Below are positions 45,090 through 56,960 of a stretch of DNA of 64,000 bases, piece by piece. Source of the stretch: Macrotrachela quadricornifera. Taxonomy: Eukaryota > Rotifera > Eurotatoria > Philodinida > Philodinidae. Position 1 is the first letter of the stretch, and each line of letters opens with the position of its first letter. The stretch spans positions 841,571-905,570 of the forward strand of contig JAJEKB010021337.1 of NCBI GenBank assembly GCA_022393335.1, read 5' to 3'. Both the position numbers and the translations under genes were made by a program. Below the pieces are notes generated by a model. The model was not told the DNA's origin. It did no database searches and worked only from the letters and a program-made list of their open reading frames with translations.

Positions 45090-45540
45090 CTACAGATGCA
45101 TCAGTTTCCATTCCAACCAGTTCTAATTCCAATTTTTGTCTTGGAATCATCGAAATTGGTAGGAATTGGAATTGGAAGTGATAACAATTAGTCTGGGATT
45201 GAGTTGAATTGGTTTGAGTTACCTAAAAATGCTTTAGAATCCAAGGAATTGATCTAAAACTGTCTCAAATGAGTTTGAGCTAATTATAGTTCATATGAAA
45301 TCTTGGTATTTGTAGTTAATTCGGCACGATTCTAGTGAGTTTCAGAGCAATTCCATATGAATTCTAGTCAATTCGGCCCAATTCCAGTCAGCTTTAGACT
45401 AATTCTATGCCAGTTCTTAGGATTTCATAGCAAATTTAAGTAAATCGAGCCATTCTGATCAATTCCAACTCATTTAAACTAATTCCAATTTCAATTTCAA
45501 TCAATTTTAACCAATTATAAGGATTTGAATTAGTATATCC
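45090..45540. repeat. AATTCCA-rich imperfect repeat
   Basis: Irregular recurrence of AATTCCA/TGGAATT and GAATTGG without a strict period. Similar in flavour to the GGAATTCC units at 9522-10200. Confidence 0.5.
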
Positions 45541-45822
45541 ATATACTAGCCTAAAAGAACCCAAGTCTATGTCTGTATCAGAGTTCATGAGAGTCTACAA
45601 GCATCTCAAAATAGTAGTTCATGAGGACCTAAAGGTACCTTTAAATAATAGCATATAAGAACCAAAAGGTACCTCTAAATAGTAGCTCATGACAATCCAA
45701 GACATTTCCAGATGTATAGACTTGAGGATTTAATTATCCGCCAAAAAATAGGCAGATGAGGGCTCAAATGGATGTGAATGGAAGAGAATGGATGGGAATG
45801 CCCGAATAGTCTTTTTCCCCTT

Positions 45823-46825
45823 GGAAAAACCGGTATTTCTCGAATATTTTTTACATACTTCGAGATATGGTGGATCCAAGTATACCAATCGATAGAGCTC
45901 ATCAAGTTGTACTCTGGTTTCCATTGGAGCCCGTTGGAATCGTTCCTAGACGAATTCTGGCTAAGTTTACTCGAATCTTAGGCTAACTTCACTTACGTCT
46001 CGAACAAATATTCATTTGTTCGGTAAAAGATGACTCATTGTGTGGTGGTATAAACAAGAGAACAACAAATAACCAGTAGAATACAGTCAAAAGGCCATTT
46101 ACTACATTTATGAGATAATGACTGTTCACAAAAAATGAATTACATGACAAAATTTTACAAAAAACTGAATCGGGTCGAATGTGTTAAAAACAAAATGAGG
46201 TGGGTTTTTACTAAAACTTCCATTACTTCGATTCCTATGTATGTGATGTTGATGTACATTGGTAATTTTGTCTATGATGCCTCGCTCGATTTCCAATAAT
46301 ACGATGTAGAGCCGACAGATCAAGTCAAGTTCTGGCTGGCGCCATTATAGGTTTCATTGAAATACCTTTAGGAACGAACTGGAGTGAGTTTTATTAACAT
46401 TCTCTCTATCTATATTATCTTTGACCAATTAACATTTTGTGTCCACGATAACTTATTCGATTTTCAATAATAAAATGTGGAAACATAGAGCAGCTTGAGT
46501 TCTATCGTCACTCATCGTTAGTCGTCTTGAAATCAGTTGATATAAGAATGACGACAGGTTTTCAACAATTTTGCTGGATTTTCTATTTTTTTTTGCAGTA
46601 CAATTTACTTTTCCCTAGATCGGAATGAACTTGTGGAAGATGAGTTTCTGTAACCGATGAAGTTATCGAATTCTACCCGAAGATAAGATTAAATGGATCG
46701 AAGGACGTACCTTACTGAATTCATCATGGATCTACTCGATCAGGACCCAAAATATTTTACGTCGTTCCATCATAGTAATAATGAAAATGTGTACATTACA
46801 ATGCCATTTTTTACATAAAACTACA
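45823..46825. other. Gene-free stretch
   Basis: Short frames on both strands only. The minus strand next to the foldback (45826-45924) reads as a possible coding fragment, but I cannot link it to the Penelope ORF. Confidence 0.35.
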
Positions 46826-47107
46826 AGTAGCGCCCGTCTAAAGACTCGCTCAGCTCTTTCTCGTAGAAATCGTGTTTCTAAACTACCGTCAAGCTATTCA
46901 TTTATAAAATTACAAAAAACCGAAGTCAGATTCAGGTTCTTGTACATTAACTGGCTTCAGATTTGAATTCCTCGTCCTCGATTACCCTTCGGTCAACCCT
47001 AATTAAAAGCATTCTACCTCATTCTTCGATCAATCAGTGAGATGCGGACATACAATCAAGCAGACAATTTATGTTTGCAAGACTCTTCTCTACGAGAAAG
47101 AGAATAG
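46826..47107 (+). repeat. Left arm of a 9-kb inverted pair
   Basis: Shares TCTAAAGACTCGCTCAGCTC, TTTCTCGTAGAAATCGT, TCAAGCTATTCATTTATAAA and AAGACTCTTCTCTACGAGAA with the inverse of 55553-55784. The outer boundary on both sides is a GTARCGCYC sequence. The pair encloses the satellite array and a peptide gene. Confidence 0.75.
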
Positions 47108-47924
47108 ACTCTCTATTACCGTTTGTCTATTCATGTTTTTCCTCTCTGTGCTCGTACTTCTCACTGTTCATTGGCATAAATCGTGGGATATATAGGCGAC
47201 AGCTGATGCGTATAATATAGAAAGACCTTCGAGTTCTGCTCAATATCAAATCATGTCATTAATCCCACGTGTTTATTACTTTTCCTTCGTATTCAGATAA
47301 TGTCAACTGATATTCATTGCCTGCACAGTTTGTTATACTACGTATTCGGTTGTTTAGCAATATTAGACATACATGTACATCACGCTTAAAGTGATCATTC
47401 TCTCTATTCATTCAACAATAATAAACAATTTTATTATAGCTATTGGAATAAGCGTAAAAAGTGCCTTCGGTTGATTACTATGTAAAGTCATTACGATAAT
47501 CTTCTGTTTTCTCTTTATTTCTTTGGCAGGAATGGGAGACGACTGATTCTTTTTAGTTTTATTTTCCTTGTGCCACATACCTTCCTAGTAAAACAAACGT
47601 ATGCATATTAGTAATTAAAAGTTTATTAACGATAAAATGTAATAGATAAGATAATATAATATAGAGATTACTGAACTGAAAAGATTTATTAAGTCTAAAT
47701 AAATATACTGAGGAAATCAGAAACAAAACTGGTTACACAAAAAAGAATCGAAAAAGTAAAAAAGAAAATTGAAGAAAAATGTCTTTGAATAGTCCTTAGT
47801 TGATGACCATGACCTAGCCTGTATTGTTATTGCCTACAAAAAAAGAGACATATCGATTGAACTTTGTAATTAGAAAATAAAACACGTTTCACTCACTGAT
47901 TTAGATACAACGATGGTTTTATTC
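47108..47924. other. Gene-free stretch before the satellite
   Basis: AT-rich, no supportable frame. Confidence 0.4.
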
Positions 47925-50900
47925 AAACATTTTTCTCGCTTGAAATCTATGATTTGTAATGGGTAATATGATCAGTATTATACGGCCATTAAATTCTTCA
48001 TATGATGTTTTATTTAAATACTTTGCTAACTTCAAACTTGTTCGTGAACTTTGTAATCTAATTGAATATTACACAGCAAATGAATATTTTATTGTAAGTT
48101 TCTATTTTAATATTTTATTACTATTAAATCTATGATTTCTAATCGGTAATTTGATTGGATATTACATGATGAACGAATAATTTACAACAAAATTCTATTG
48201 AAATATTTGGCCAAGTTTACAACTACTAGTTGGAATTGGTAATGTGGCTGAATATTATATAGTGAATGAATGATTCATAGTAAGCTTCTATTTAAATACT
48301 TTTCCTACACCAAGCCTAGAATTTCGAATGTATAATCTGATTAGATGTTGTACAGAAAATGAATCATTTGTACCAAGCTTCTATTCAAATATATTTTCTC
48401 ATTTTAAAGCCATAGTTATGAATTTATAATGTGGTTCAATACTACATGATCGATGAATAATTCATACTAAGCTTTTATTTAAATATTTTCTTCTATTCAA
48501 AACTATAATGTGGAATCGATAGTTCAATTAAGTATTAGTTAATAAATGAATAATCCTCAGCAAACTTCCATTCAGATATTTTGCTCACTTCTAAAATTTG
48601 ATTTGGAACTGATAATCTAGATGAATATTTTATAACAACTAAATAATTCATAGCAAACTCCTATTTAAATATTTTGCATACTTCAAATCTTTTATTTGCA
48701 ATTGCTAATATGGATAAACATTAAACGATGAAAGAAGAATTCGTAGTAAAGTTCAAATCAACTATTTTACTTCAATTCTATTATATTATCTTGGTAGTAT
48801 AATGAAAACATTACGAAACAAATGAATAGTATATATCAAGCGCTAATACAAATATTTTACTCATTTGGAATTTATGATCTAGAATTGTTAAGATAGTCAG
48901 ACATAACAGGACAAATAAATAATTCATACTTTGAAGCTTCTATCTAAAAATTCTGTCATTTACAAACTTATGAGAAATAATCGATAATATGTTTAAATAC
49001 GATAAGCCAAATGAATATCTCATATAAAACTTTTGTTTAAATAATTTGCCATTTAAAAACTTCTGCGACCTAATTGTTAATACGTTCGAACATTATAAGG
49101 TAAATAGATAATCCATAGTAAGCCTCTGTTCAAAGATTTTACTCATTTCAAACTTATGATTTGGAGTTGGTAATTGAATGGACTATTACATGATAAATAA
49201 ATGCTCCTCAGTAAGCATCTATTCAAAAATTTATTTCACTTCAAATCTATCATTGTGAATTGACGATTTGATCAAATATTACATGACACGTGAATAATTC
49301 GTAGAACTACTATTCTATTCAAATAGTTGACTTGCTTCAAACCTATGATTTCGAATTATTCATATGATCAAACATTACACAACGCATGGATAATCCATAG
49401 AAAGCTTCTATTTGAATAGCTCATTGACTTCAAACCTATATATCGGAATTAGCGATGTAGTCCAATATTACATCACAAATGAATAGTTTATACGACGAAA
49501 CTCTATTTAAATATTTTATTACTGTAGACCAATGGTATAGAATTGGTAATGTGGTTGGATATTTTGCGGCTGGTGAATAATTCGGACAAAGGTCGCCTTC
49601 AAAAATGTTGCACACTTTGAATTGAAAATTACCAACTGGTAATCTGATAGAATATTACATGACAAACGAATAAATTATATGAATATTTTATTCAAATATT
49701 TGCCCCATTTCATACCAATGTTTTCGAATTGCTAATACAATTGAATACTACACGACGAGCAAATATTCCATACCAAGATTCTACTCGAATATTTAGCCAT
49801 CTTTAAGTCTAAGATTTAGAATTATTAATGCGATCAAAAATTACACAGTAAACGTATAACTCAAACTAAGTTTCTTTTCAAGTATTTTCTTTATTTTGAA
49901 ATCAAAGAATTGTGGATGTTGATATAATGTCAGATTATCTGGCAAATGAATAATTAAAACAACAAAGATTCTAACTTTATATTGTGGTCACTTTAAACCA
50001 AGTATTTCACGTTCGGAAAATAATAGAAATCCACGCGATATATCAATAATTCTTAGCAAGATTTTGTTCAATACTTCACTCAATTTCAAGAAAAGTATAA
50101 ATTAGGCAATATTGCCGAATATTATAAGAATAATGAAGAAATCAAACCAATTTTGTATTCAAATATTTTCTTTCCTTTATGAATCAAATTTGAAGAACGT
50201 AACATGATTAAATCTTACATGAAGAACGAGTAATTCAAAGCAAGTTGCCATTCAAATACTTTACTTTCTTTCAAACAAGATTTGAGATATGTAATATAAT
50301 CAAATATTTCACGAAGTATGAATTATTCATATTAAATTTCTATTCAAATTGTTGACTGACTTCAAACCAAAGTATTTTAGAATTTAATATGGTCGAATAT
50401 TACATGAAAAATGGAATATTTAAATTAAACTTGTATTCAAATATGTTGCTTACTCTAAAACAGAATATAAAACATTTAATGTAGTCGAATATTATATGAG
50501 AAGTATGAAGAATTCAAAAGAAACTTGTATCCAAATATTTCACATCTTTTAGAAATAAGATTTGAGATACGTATTATGATCAAATATTGCATGAACTATG
50601 AAATATTCATACTAAAATTGTATTCAAATAGTTCACTCATTTCGGAACAATATTCAAACGATATCATATGATCAGATATTACAGCAAGAATAAATATATT
50701 GAACAAAGGTACTAATTAATTATAGTATGTACTTCGAATCAAAGCTTAAAGTGCATAAGCTCAAGAAAAATTGCATGCTACATGAATAATCCAAATAACA
50801 CTTCTGTCCAAATATTTCACTTCTTTCAAAGCAAAAATTGAAGTACTTAATACGGTCAAATATCACACGTAGAATAAAAAATTCAAATGAATCTTCCATT

Positions 50901-51340
50901 CAAAGAGTTCACTCACTTTAAAACAAAATCTGAAATAATATAATATAATCATATATTACATGAAAAATAAATAAGCCGAATTAAATCTCTATTCAAATAC
51001 TTGATTTACTTTACAATAATATTTGAGGCATGCGATACAATCGAATAAGACATGGAAAATCAATAATTAAAATGAAATTTCTATTCATATAGTTCGCTTA
51101 CTTCCGATAATCTCTAAAGGCATCTAATCTGACCAAATATTACACGAAGAATGAATACTTTATAGGAGACTTCAATTAAAATATTTTACTGAATACAGAA
51201 GAATATCTAAAGTGCATGATATGGTCGAATATTACATGTACAATGAATAATTTAAAAAAAGCTTTTATTCAAATATTTAAATTATTTTGAAACAATATTT
51301 TAAAATTCACAATGGAGTCAAAAAATGTATATTAAATGAT
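47925..51340 (+). repeat. Degenerate satellite array, about 93-bp unit, about 36 copies
   Basis: A unit containing, in order, TATTCAAATATTTT, ACTTCAAA, ATTGGTAAT, GAATATTACATGA and GAATAATTCATA recurs with spacing near 93 bp over 3.4 kb (for example the ATATTAC core near 48065, 48160, 48252, 48345, 48448). Copies differ strongly, so the array is old. No coding potential. It lies inside the 9-kb inverted pair. Confidence 0.85.
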
Positions 51341-51400
51341 TTTCCTTAACAAAGACGCAATTCGTATTTTTTACTCATCGATAATTGTGTTACTAACACT

Positions 51401-51607
51401 CTATTGATCAATATAACAACATTGAAAATGAACAAAATGACGTTTCTCAAAACCAAATAATACGTCCCTTAATTCGCGAAGGCTAAACTGCGGTTCGTCA
51501 AAATCATTATCGTTTTCAATATCGTCCGCTATTGATCTTGCTTCATTGTTTTTCACTATTATTGCTACGAAAAGAAGAAAACAAACCAATTTCAACATAT
51601 AAGCCAT
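51401..51607 (-). CDS. Small secreted peptide precursor with KR cleavage site
   Basis: 68 residues. The signal peptide has the core LKLVCFLLFVAIIV and a likely cut after about residue 23 (KNNEA). An acidic spacer (IENDNDFDEP) follows, then RELRDVLFGFEKR with a dibasic KR, and a 12-residue C-terminal peptide HFVHFQCCYIDQ. This pre-pro-peptide plan is that of neuropeptides and peptide hormones. A TATA box lies about 105 bp upstream. A donor-like GTATTA occurs within the RDV codons, so the C-terminus could change if an intron is used. Family not recognised. It is the only gene candidate in the 9-kb inverted unit. Confidence 0.5.
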   Translation of the reverse strand: MAYMLKLVCFLLFVAIIVKNNEARSIADDIENDNDFDEPQFSLRELRDVLFGFEKRHFVHFQCCYIDQ

Positions 51608-51708
51608 TGTATATTGTAAATTCTGGACGGTGCACTAAATAGCTATTGCTACGTATTTCTTTTGTGTGTATGTGATTGTAAATGACTGTCTTCAATCACA
51701 CTCCATGG

Positions 51709-51717
51709 CTTTTATAT
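51709..51717 (-). promoter_or_regulatory. TATA box of peptide gene
   Basis: Minus-strand ATATAAAAG, the same sequence as the TATA box of the 31822 peptide gene. Confidence 0.5.
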
Positions 51718-52272
51718 TTTTTGGTGATAAAAGAAAAAAAATATCGATAAAATATACCACTCCGTGGGCACAGAATTGTAATTACTTTTGCAATACGATA
51801 TAGATTACTGTATGAAGACGTAGCGGATACGTAAAAAACTACGATTACTCAACCATGATCAACGGTGAAATATTTTTTAGTGGTGACAGGAAAGAAAAAA
51901 AGAAGAAACAAAAAGCTATGTTGTTTATTACATTAAATTAAACGATATCTTCTTTTTCTTTTGAAATAAATTTAGACGTCTTGAAATAATATTTTAATAA
52001 AAAACATGAATTAACCATGAGCTGGCTACTTCGAGCTCGAATAGAAACAGACTTTCGAATGCCTACTCTCATTTAAAAAATAATTGAATGGAGACAACTT
52101 ATTCATGTGATTTTAATCAAAGGAAAAGCATTTAAGACAGAGTCTATGAAAATATTGTGCCCAATATAATAAACCTGAGTATATGGCAAAGAATGCGGAC
52201 GCATAAGAGTCATTTTGAATCATCGTTTGGTAACAAAATTAAGTTATTTCTGAGGGATCCACATGTATGTGA
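51718..52272. other. Intergenic, no gene seen
   Basis: AT-rich upstream flank of the peptide gene. Confidence 0.45.
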
Positions 52273-53491
52273 CGGAGTTGACTTTAAAATGTATAATTGT
52301 AAAGTTGTTATTGGTATGATAAAAAACATTTTATTCAATAGATGAGGTTGAGAAATAACAAAACATTGAAAAAAACACAAGGATGAATTCGAGAAGTTTC
52401 TACTATTTTTGTGAAAAACCTTTTGTTTTATCGACTCTTTTATACTCGATAAGAGTGTCGTAGATAGAAAATAGATTTGGTGAGAAAAATTCTGTGACTA
52501 CTATTTAAAATACTAGAAATTTAGGTCATTTTTTAGGGACATCCCGATAGATTAAAGATTATTGGAGTTTTTGCAATGACCAGTCTTTTCTTGCTCCAGC
52601 TCCAAACATTTTCTTGCCGCTCCACTGCGACTCCGCTCCAGCTTCACTTCAACAGAAATAACAAGTCATTGTTTTATTAGAAAACTTTGGTTTTTTGGCT
52701 CCTTGGGGATTACTTTTTCTATTCATTAATGACACTCAATTTCCATTGTAAAAGATTCAAATGGAAATGAAAAAAGCACAATTCGTAATATTTGTCTGAC
52801 ATTTTCTCGCTCCAGCTCCGATCCCGCTCCAATGGAAAAATTTAAACTAACGCTTCGCTCCGGAGTCGGAGCTGCCCATCTCTGCTCCAAAAGGTTATGT
52901 TTTTCGATCTATTACGACCAATATATAAGTTTTTTAGGCAGAGCGAATTCTACGTGTTTGTCGTTATAAAATGGTTTTGGTCAAAACTATGCTAAAGTCG
53001 TTCTCCTTAAAAATCTTATATGTTGACCGTGATAGATCGAAAAAGATAATCGTTTGGAGATTGTGTCAGCCTAGTAACCTCCTACCTACGGCAAGGATAT
53101 GAGCTCTAAACATTGCAAAAACTTCGATGATCTTTAATCTCTCTAGATGTCTCTAAAAAACAACCTAAATTTCTAGTATTTCAGATAGTAGTCACAGAAT
53201 TTTTCTCACCAAATCTATTTTCTATCTACGACACTCGTTTCAATTATAAAAGAGTCGATAAAAATAAAAGGTTTTTCACAAAAATGATAGAAACTTCTCG
53301 GATTCATCCTTGTGTTTTTCTTCAATGTTTTGCAATTTCTGAACCTCATCTATTGAATAAAATATTTTTCATCCTACTAATAACAACTTTACAATTATAC
53401 ATTTTAAAGTCTACTAGTTGTCTGTAAAATTTTGAAGACAACTGGTTTGTTCTTAAATTTTAAAGGCAACTGAATTCTAAAGTCAACTCGG
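52273..53491. mobile_element. 1.2-kb foldback element with 310-bp arms
   Basis: Left arm 52273-52583 and right arm 53093-53491 are inverse copies. Shared blocks include TTTAAAATGTATAATTGTAA, TTCAATAGATGAGGTT, GAAAATAGATTTGGTGAG and ACTAGAAATTTAGGT. The right arm holds an extra ~80 bp of TTGAAGACAACTG-type repeats before a terminal AAGTCAACTCGG. The core (52584-53090) is rich in GCTCC/AGCTCC motifs and non-coding. Confidence 0.8.
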
Positions 53492-55094
53492 ACATATATT
53501 TGATTAAAATATCGGTATTGACTTTTATACCATATATCAATGATTTATACGTAGCATGGTGTACTGTACAATTTTTTCCAGAGAAAGATATTTCAAATCG
53601 AAAATTAAATCAATCAACTATCCATCCCCTAGTCCATACATGGCAAAAAACTTCAGCTCGAACGGTTAAACTGTTTCTAAGCATGATGTCAAATTTGTTC
53701 CAAAAAGCCAGATGCTTAAACGTGGTCGCCGTTTTCGGGTCGTACACAATACAGATACGATGCCTTTACGACCGTAAATAACTGTACACGGTCGAATACA
53801 ACACCGTTTCCAATCTTATTACCATAAGCTTCTAGTAACAATGGAGGTGTTTGTGTTGATAATCAGAAAAATAGGACATATTCAGGTCAAACAAAAGCTC
53901 TCATCCCCAAACTAACAAGGTTAAAATATTAGCTATTTTTAATTTGTCAAAAGGGAGATATTCGATTTTTACGGTACTCATAATTTGAATATATAAAAAC
54001 ATTGGGAGCGTTTACATTAAGTTTTTATTAATCACCTGACTATATCAGTAGAAGGCCATACGAATTTTTCTGAAATTCATCAACAGCATTAAGATCACAT
54101 TAATTTCAATGTCTTCTAGAACTAAAGCAGGACGAATATAGACAAAAATCAACTATTATCTATTAGAATCTTTAACTCATCAATACCCAGGACATTCAAT
54201 CCGACCTGTAGATCCGATCGTTTTCGATCGGATCCGCGTCGGGTTTCATCTTGTTTCCGGCGCATCCCGACGAAATCCGGGTCGGAATCCGGCTGATGGG
54301 AATCCGACAAAAACCATATGGGTTCCGACAGAAATTATATAGATCCGACAGGATCCGATTTCCTGTGTTCGCCTTGGGTAGTTTTGATTTTATTTCAATT
54401 GAAAACAATGTATTAGATAGCAAACTATTTTAACAAACATCCTGCAAGTACAAATGTAGATCTTCAACTGGATGATAGGAGCAAAGAACTTTTTTGCGCC
54501 AAGTACACATTAATAGAGTTCGTTCGTTGCAATTGTTGACTGAACAGTACAAGTAATAAAATTTGAATCAAACATTTTTTGGTTTTACAATATATCCAAT
54601 TACTTCATGTGTTATTCCAGCCTGTAGAAATCTATTCTTAATGAGATTTTTAAATTGCGGAGCTGATGATTGATTATGAATCACACAATGTACGTTGATG
54701 AAATATTGACAATAACTTATAGTCATTTCTGTTCAATTTTTTCATGCATAAATCGGTATGATAGGAAATACTGCTCTAAATATTGTTAGACCAGCTCAAG
54801 TTTTCGAAAAATTAAGAAAGAGAAGACACTTTTTGCCAATCGAAGGATGCAAAACTTCATTTAAACAAGTTTGATGTTTTTTACTACTGCTTTTTCCTGA
54901 TTTTGAGGTTTTGATCACAACATTTGGTGGCACAATTAAATCCCTCTTCACTCTTTTACCAAAGTCATCATTTTTTTTCTTCAAGAATGAGAAAATTTTG
55001 TTTAATAAGCGACCATTCGCTGATGTAACAGGTTGAAAAATGAAACACCGGCCCGGTCGGTAATCGGATCGATTCGAATCGTATGCCCAATCGT
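53492..55094. other. Gene-free stretch
   Basis: Holds the ATCCGAC cluster (54205-54380) and the short frames at 53500-53781 and 54796-55119, none recognisable. Confidence 0.4.
54205..54380 (-). repeat. ATCCGAC/GTCGGAT cluster
   Basis: GATCCGA, AATCCGAC and GATCGGATC variants recur about a dozen times, with a GATCCGATCG/CGATCGGATC palindrome at the left. Small repeat island, possibly a MITE remnant. Confidence 0.5.
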
Positions 55095-55210
55095 ATACAG
55101 GACTCACTGCCGTAAACAATCTTCACAAGGCGCGCTTTGTTTATATGCAAATTTTAAAAAGATTATAATTAAATCTACATTATCCATTAAAATTATATTC
55201 ATCCATCAAT
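55095..55210 (+). repeat. Dispersed repeat copy B (partner at 6470-6590)
   Basis: Same blocks as copy A, in direct orientation. Confidence 0.7.
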
Positions 55211-55552
55211 TTAAAAAATAATCACCTGAAATATTTATTTCTTCAACTGTTTTTCTTTTCTGTATGCCGCTCTCGCCCACCCCTGCCCTGGTAAAACCTT
55301 ATAGAACAAATATGCATCATCATCATCATTATCAGTCAGCTGCAAACAGGTGCGGTTTACATGCGATAACTCTTCTATTGTTATTTTCGAAGTCATTATA
55401 AAAGGCATTTCGGGTGACTAGCTCTGAGAGCCTTACCAGAGCCCATCTTAGCCGTCAGAGTTGACGTTTACATCCGACACTACGTGGAAGTGAAGGGTTG
55501 GGTTTTGTCGGACGAACAAATATGCATTTAAAGTTATATATGTATATATAAA

Positions 55553-55784
55553 TATTCTCTTTCTCGTAGAGAAGAGTCTTAGAAACATAAACTGTTTGCT
55601 TACTTGCTTCTTTACTTGTATGTTCGCAGAAGGACAAAAAACATTTGGTTTTATGAAGTTTGAACAAAGTCAGTTGAGGACGAGGAACTTGAATCTGACT
55701 TTTTATAAATGAATAGCTTGATGGTGATTTAGAAGTACGATTTCTACGAGAAAGAGCTGAGCGAGTCTTTAGATGAGCGTTACT
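55553..55784 (-). repeat. Right arm of the 9-kb inverted pair
   Basis: Inverse partner of 46826-47107. Ends at ...AGATGAGCGTTACTC. Confidence 0.75.
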
Positions 55785-55800
55785 CGCTTAATATTTAAGG

Positions 55801-56071
55801 ATGGCACAATCGTTTCAAACAAAGAATTAACAAACATCATCCGAACATATGACACTTTATATCCTGTCTTAAAAAGGAAGAGGTGGTGTATCGACAACAG
55901 TATCTTCAAGCACAAATTGATAAAACAATGAAAAAAAATAAATGGGTAGATCAACTTCAACAAAATATAAATGCATTGAAGAATCGATTTGATAAGAATA
56001 AAATTGATTTAAATCGATACTTAAAAAGTTTATCTTTACTGATTGCTAAAGACGTTAGAGTAAATCATTGA
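55801..56071 (+). pseudogene. C-terminal gene fragment with A-run frameshift
   Basis: DGTIVSNKELTNIIRTYDTL is open from about 55801. A one-base shift at an A5 run (about 55872) leads into the frame YRQQYLQAQIDKTMKKNKWV ... IDLNRYLKSLSLLIAKDVR and a stop. Both halves look like one helical protein tail. The fragment starts just outside the right arm of the 9-kb inverted unit. Family not recognised. Confidence 0.4.
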
Positions 56072-56384
56072 TTGTGATATAGTTAAATTTTCTGTTATTT
56101 TCATTTTTACATATAAACATTCAATTACTTATTGAAATAAATATAAAAGGACAACAAGAAACCTGTAGTCTTATATCAAATTTACAACCATTTGATATGT
56201 AGTGAATCTATTTATTCGCTGTTTTGCTATTTGCTATTATCGTTTTTCGCTGTTCATTGCCTTTGCTATCTTTTCTTTTCGTTCATTTAGTGTTCACTAT
56301 CTTAACCGTTCGCTATTTCTAATTTTCATTCTTTCCATTTTCCGCTCTTTTATCTCTCGCTCTTTAGCAACATTACCTGGATAG
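56072..56384. other. TTCGCTATTT-rich low-complexity stretch
   Basis: Irregular TTTGCTAT/TTCGCT recurrence from about 56210 to 56370. No gene. Confidence 0.45.
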
Positions 56385-56960
56385 GTCTAAGTATTATCTT
56401 CAAGTGGATCCTAAAAAGTTCTAAGTATCATTCCTCAGTTCATCTTAAAAAGGTGTATATATCATCATTAGGTAGCTTCCGACGAAGTCTAAATATCAAC
56501 CCTAGACTGGCTTCGAAAAGGTCGAAACATTATCCTTAAATGGATCCTAAAAACGTCTAAACATCATCCATAGGTGGGCCTCAAAAGAGTCGAAGTAGTA
56601 TCTCCAAGTAGGTCTCGAAAGGTTCTGAATGTCATCCCAAAGGGGATTCCAAAAAGTTCTAAAAATCACACTAAAGTAGGCCCTAAAAAAGTCTAAATAT
56701 CGTAATAGACTGTTCTTAAAAGGTTTTAAATATCATTTCCAACTGGATTCTAAAAGGGTTATAAATATCAGTCCGAAGTGGCTATCGAAAAGGTCTAACC
56801 AGCACGCATAGATAGGCCTTGAAGAAGTCGAAATGTTATCCCCATGTGGCTCCCAAAAATGTGTAGTTATTATTCCCAAATGGGCCGCAGAAAGTTTTAA
56901 ATATCGTCCTTAACTGGGTTTTAAAAAGCTTCAAACATCATAATAACGAGAGAACGTTTC
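56385..56960 (+). repeat. 34-bp minisatellite, about 17 copies
   Basis: Units start TCTAAATATCAT and end GGTCCTAAAAAG with a steady 34-bp spacing. Copies are diverged. The unit sequence differs from that in the 43547-45822 foldback although the period is the same. Confidence 0.85.

Larger units (their letters stand above)
43547..45822. mobile_element. 2.3-kb foldback element built of minisatellites
   Basis: Ends are AAGGGGGAAAAGACTAATCGG on the left and the inverse of AAGGGGAAAAAGACTATTCGG on the right. Inward from each end is a GAATGG[AG]TG[CG]GAATGG run (43570-43715; shorter at 45760-45800, inverted), then a minisatellite of about 34 bp in opposite orientations on the two sides (43735-43940 versus 44830-45030 and 45595-45735). 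The middle holds an AATTCCA-rich imperfect repeat. No transposase. The layout recalls Drosophila FB elements. Confidence 0.65.

Noticed and set aside
45826..45924. Upstream continuation of the Penelope-like ORF across the foldback
   Set aside because: The frame is open but lacks the YHKP...P palm-end block expected before the HPRH motif, so I could not confirm it belongs to the same protein.
47925..51340. CRISPR-like regular repeat spacing
   Set aside because: Unit is ~93 bp with no constant short repeat and no unique spacers; neighbours diverge throughout. It is a eukaryotic satellite.
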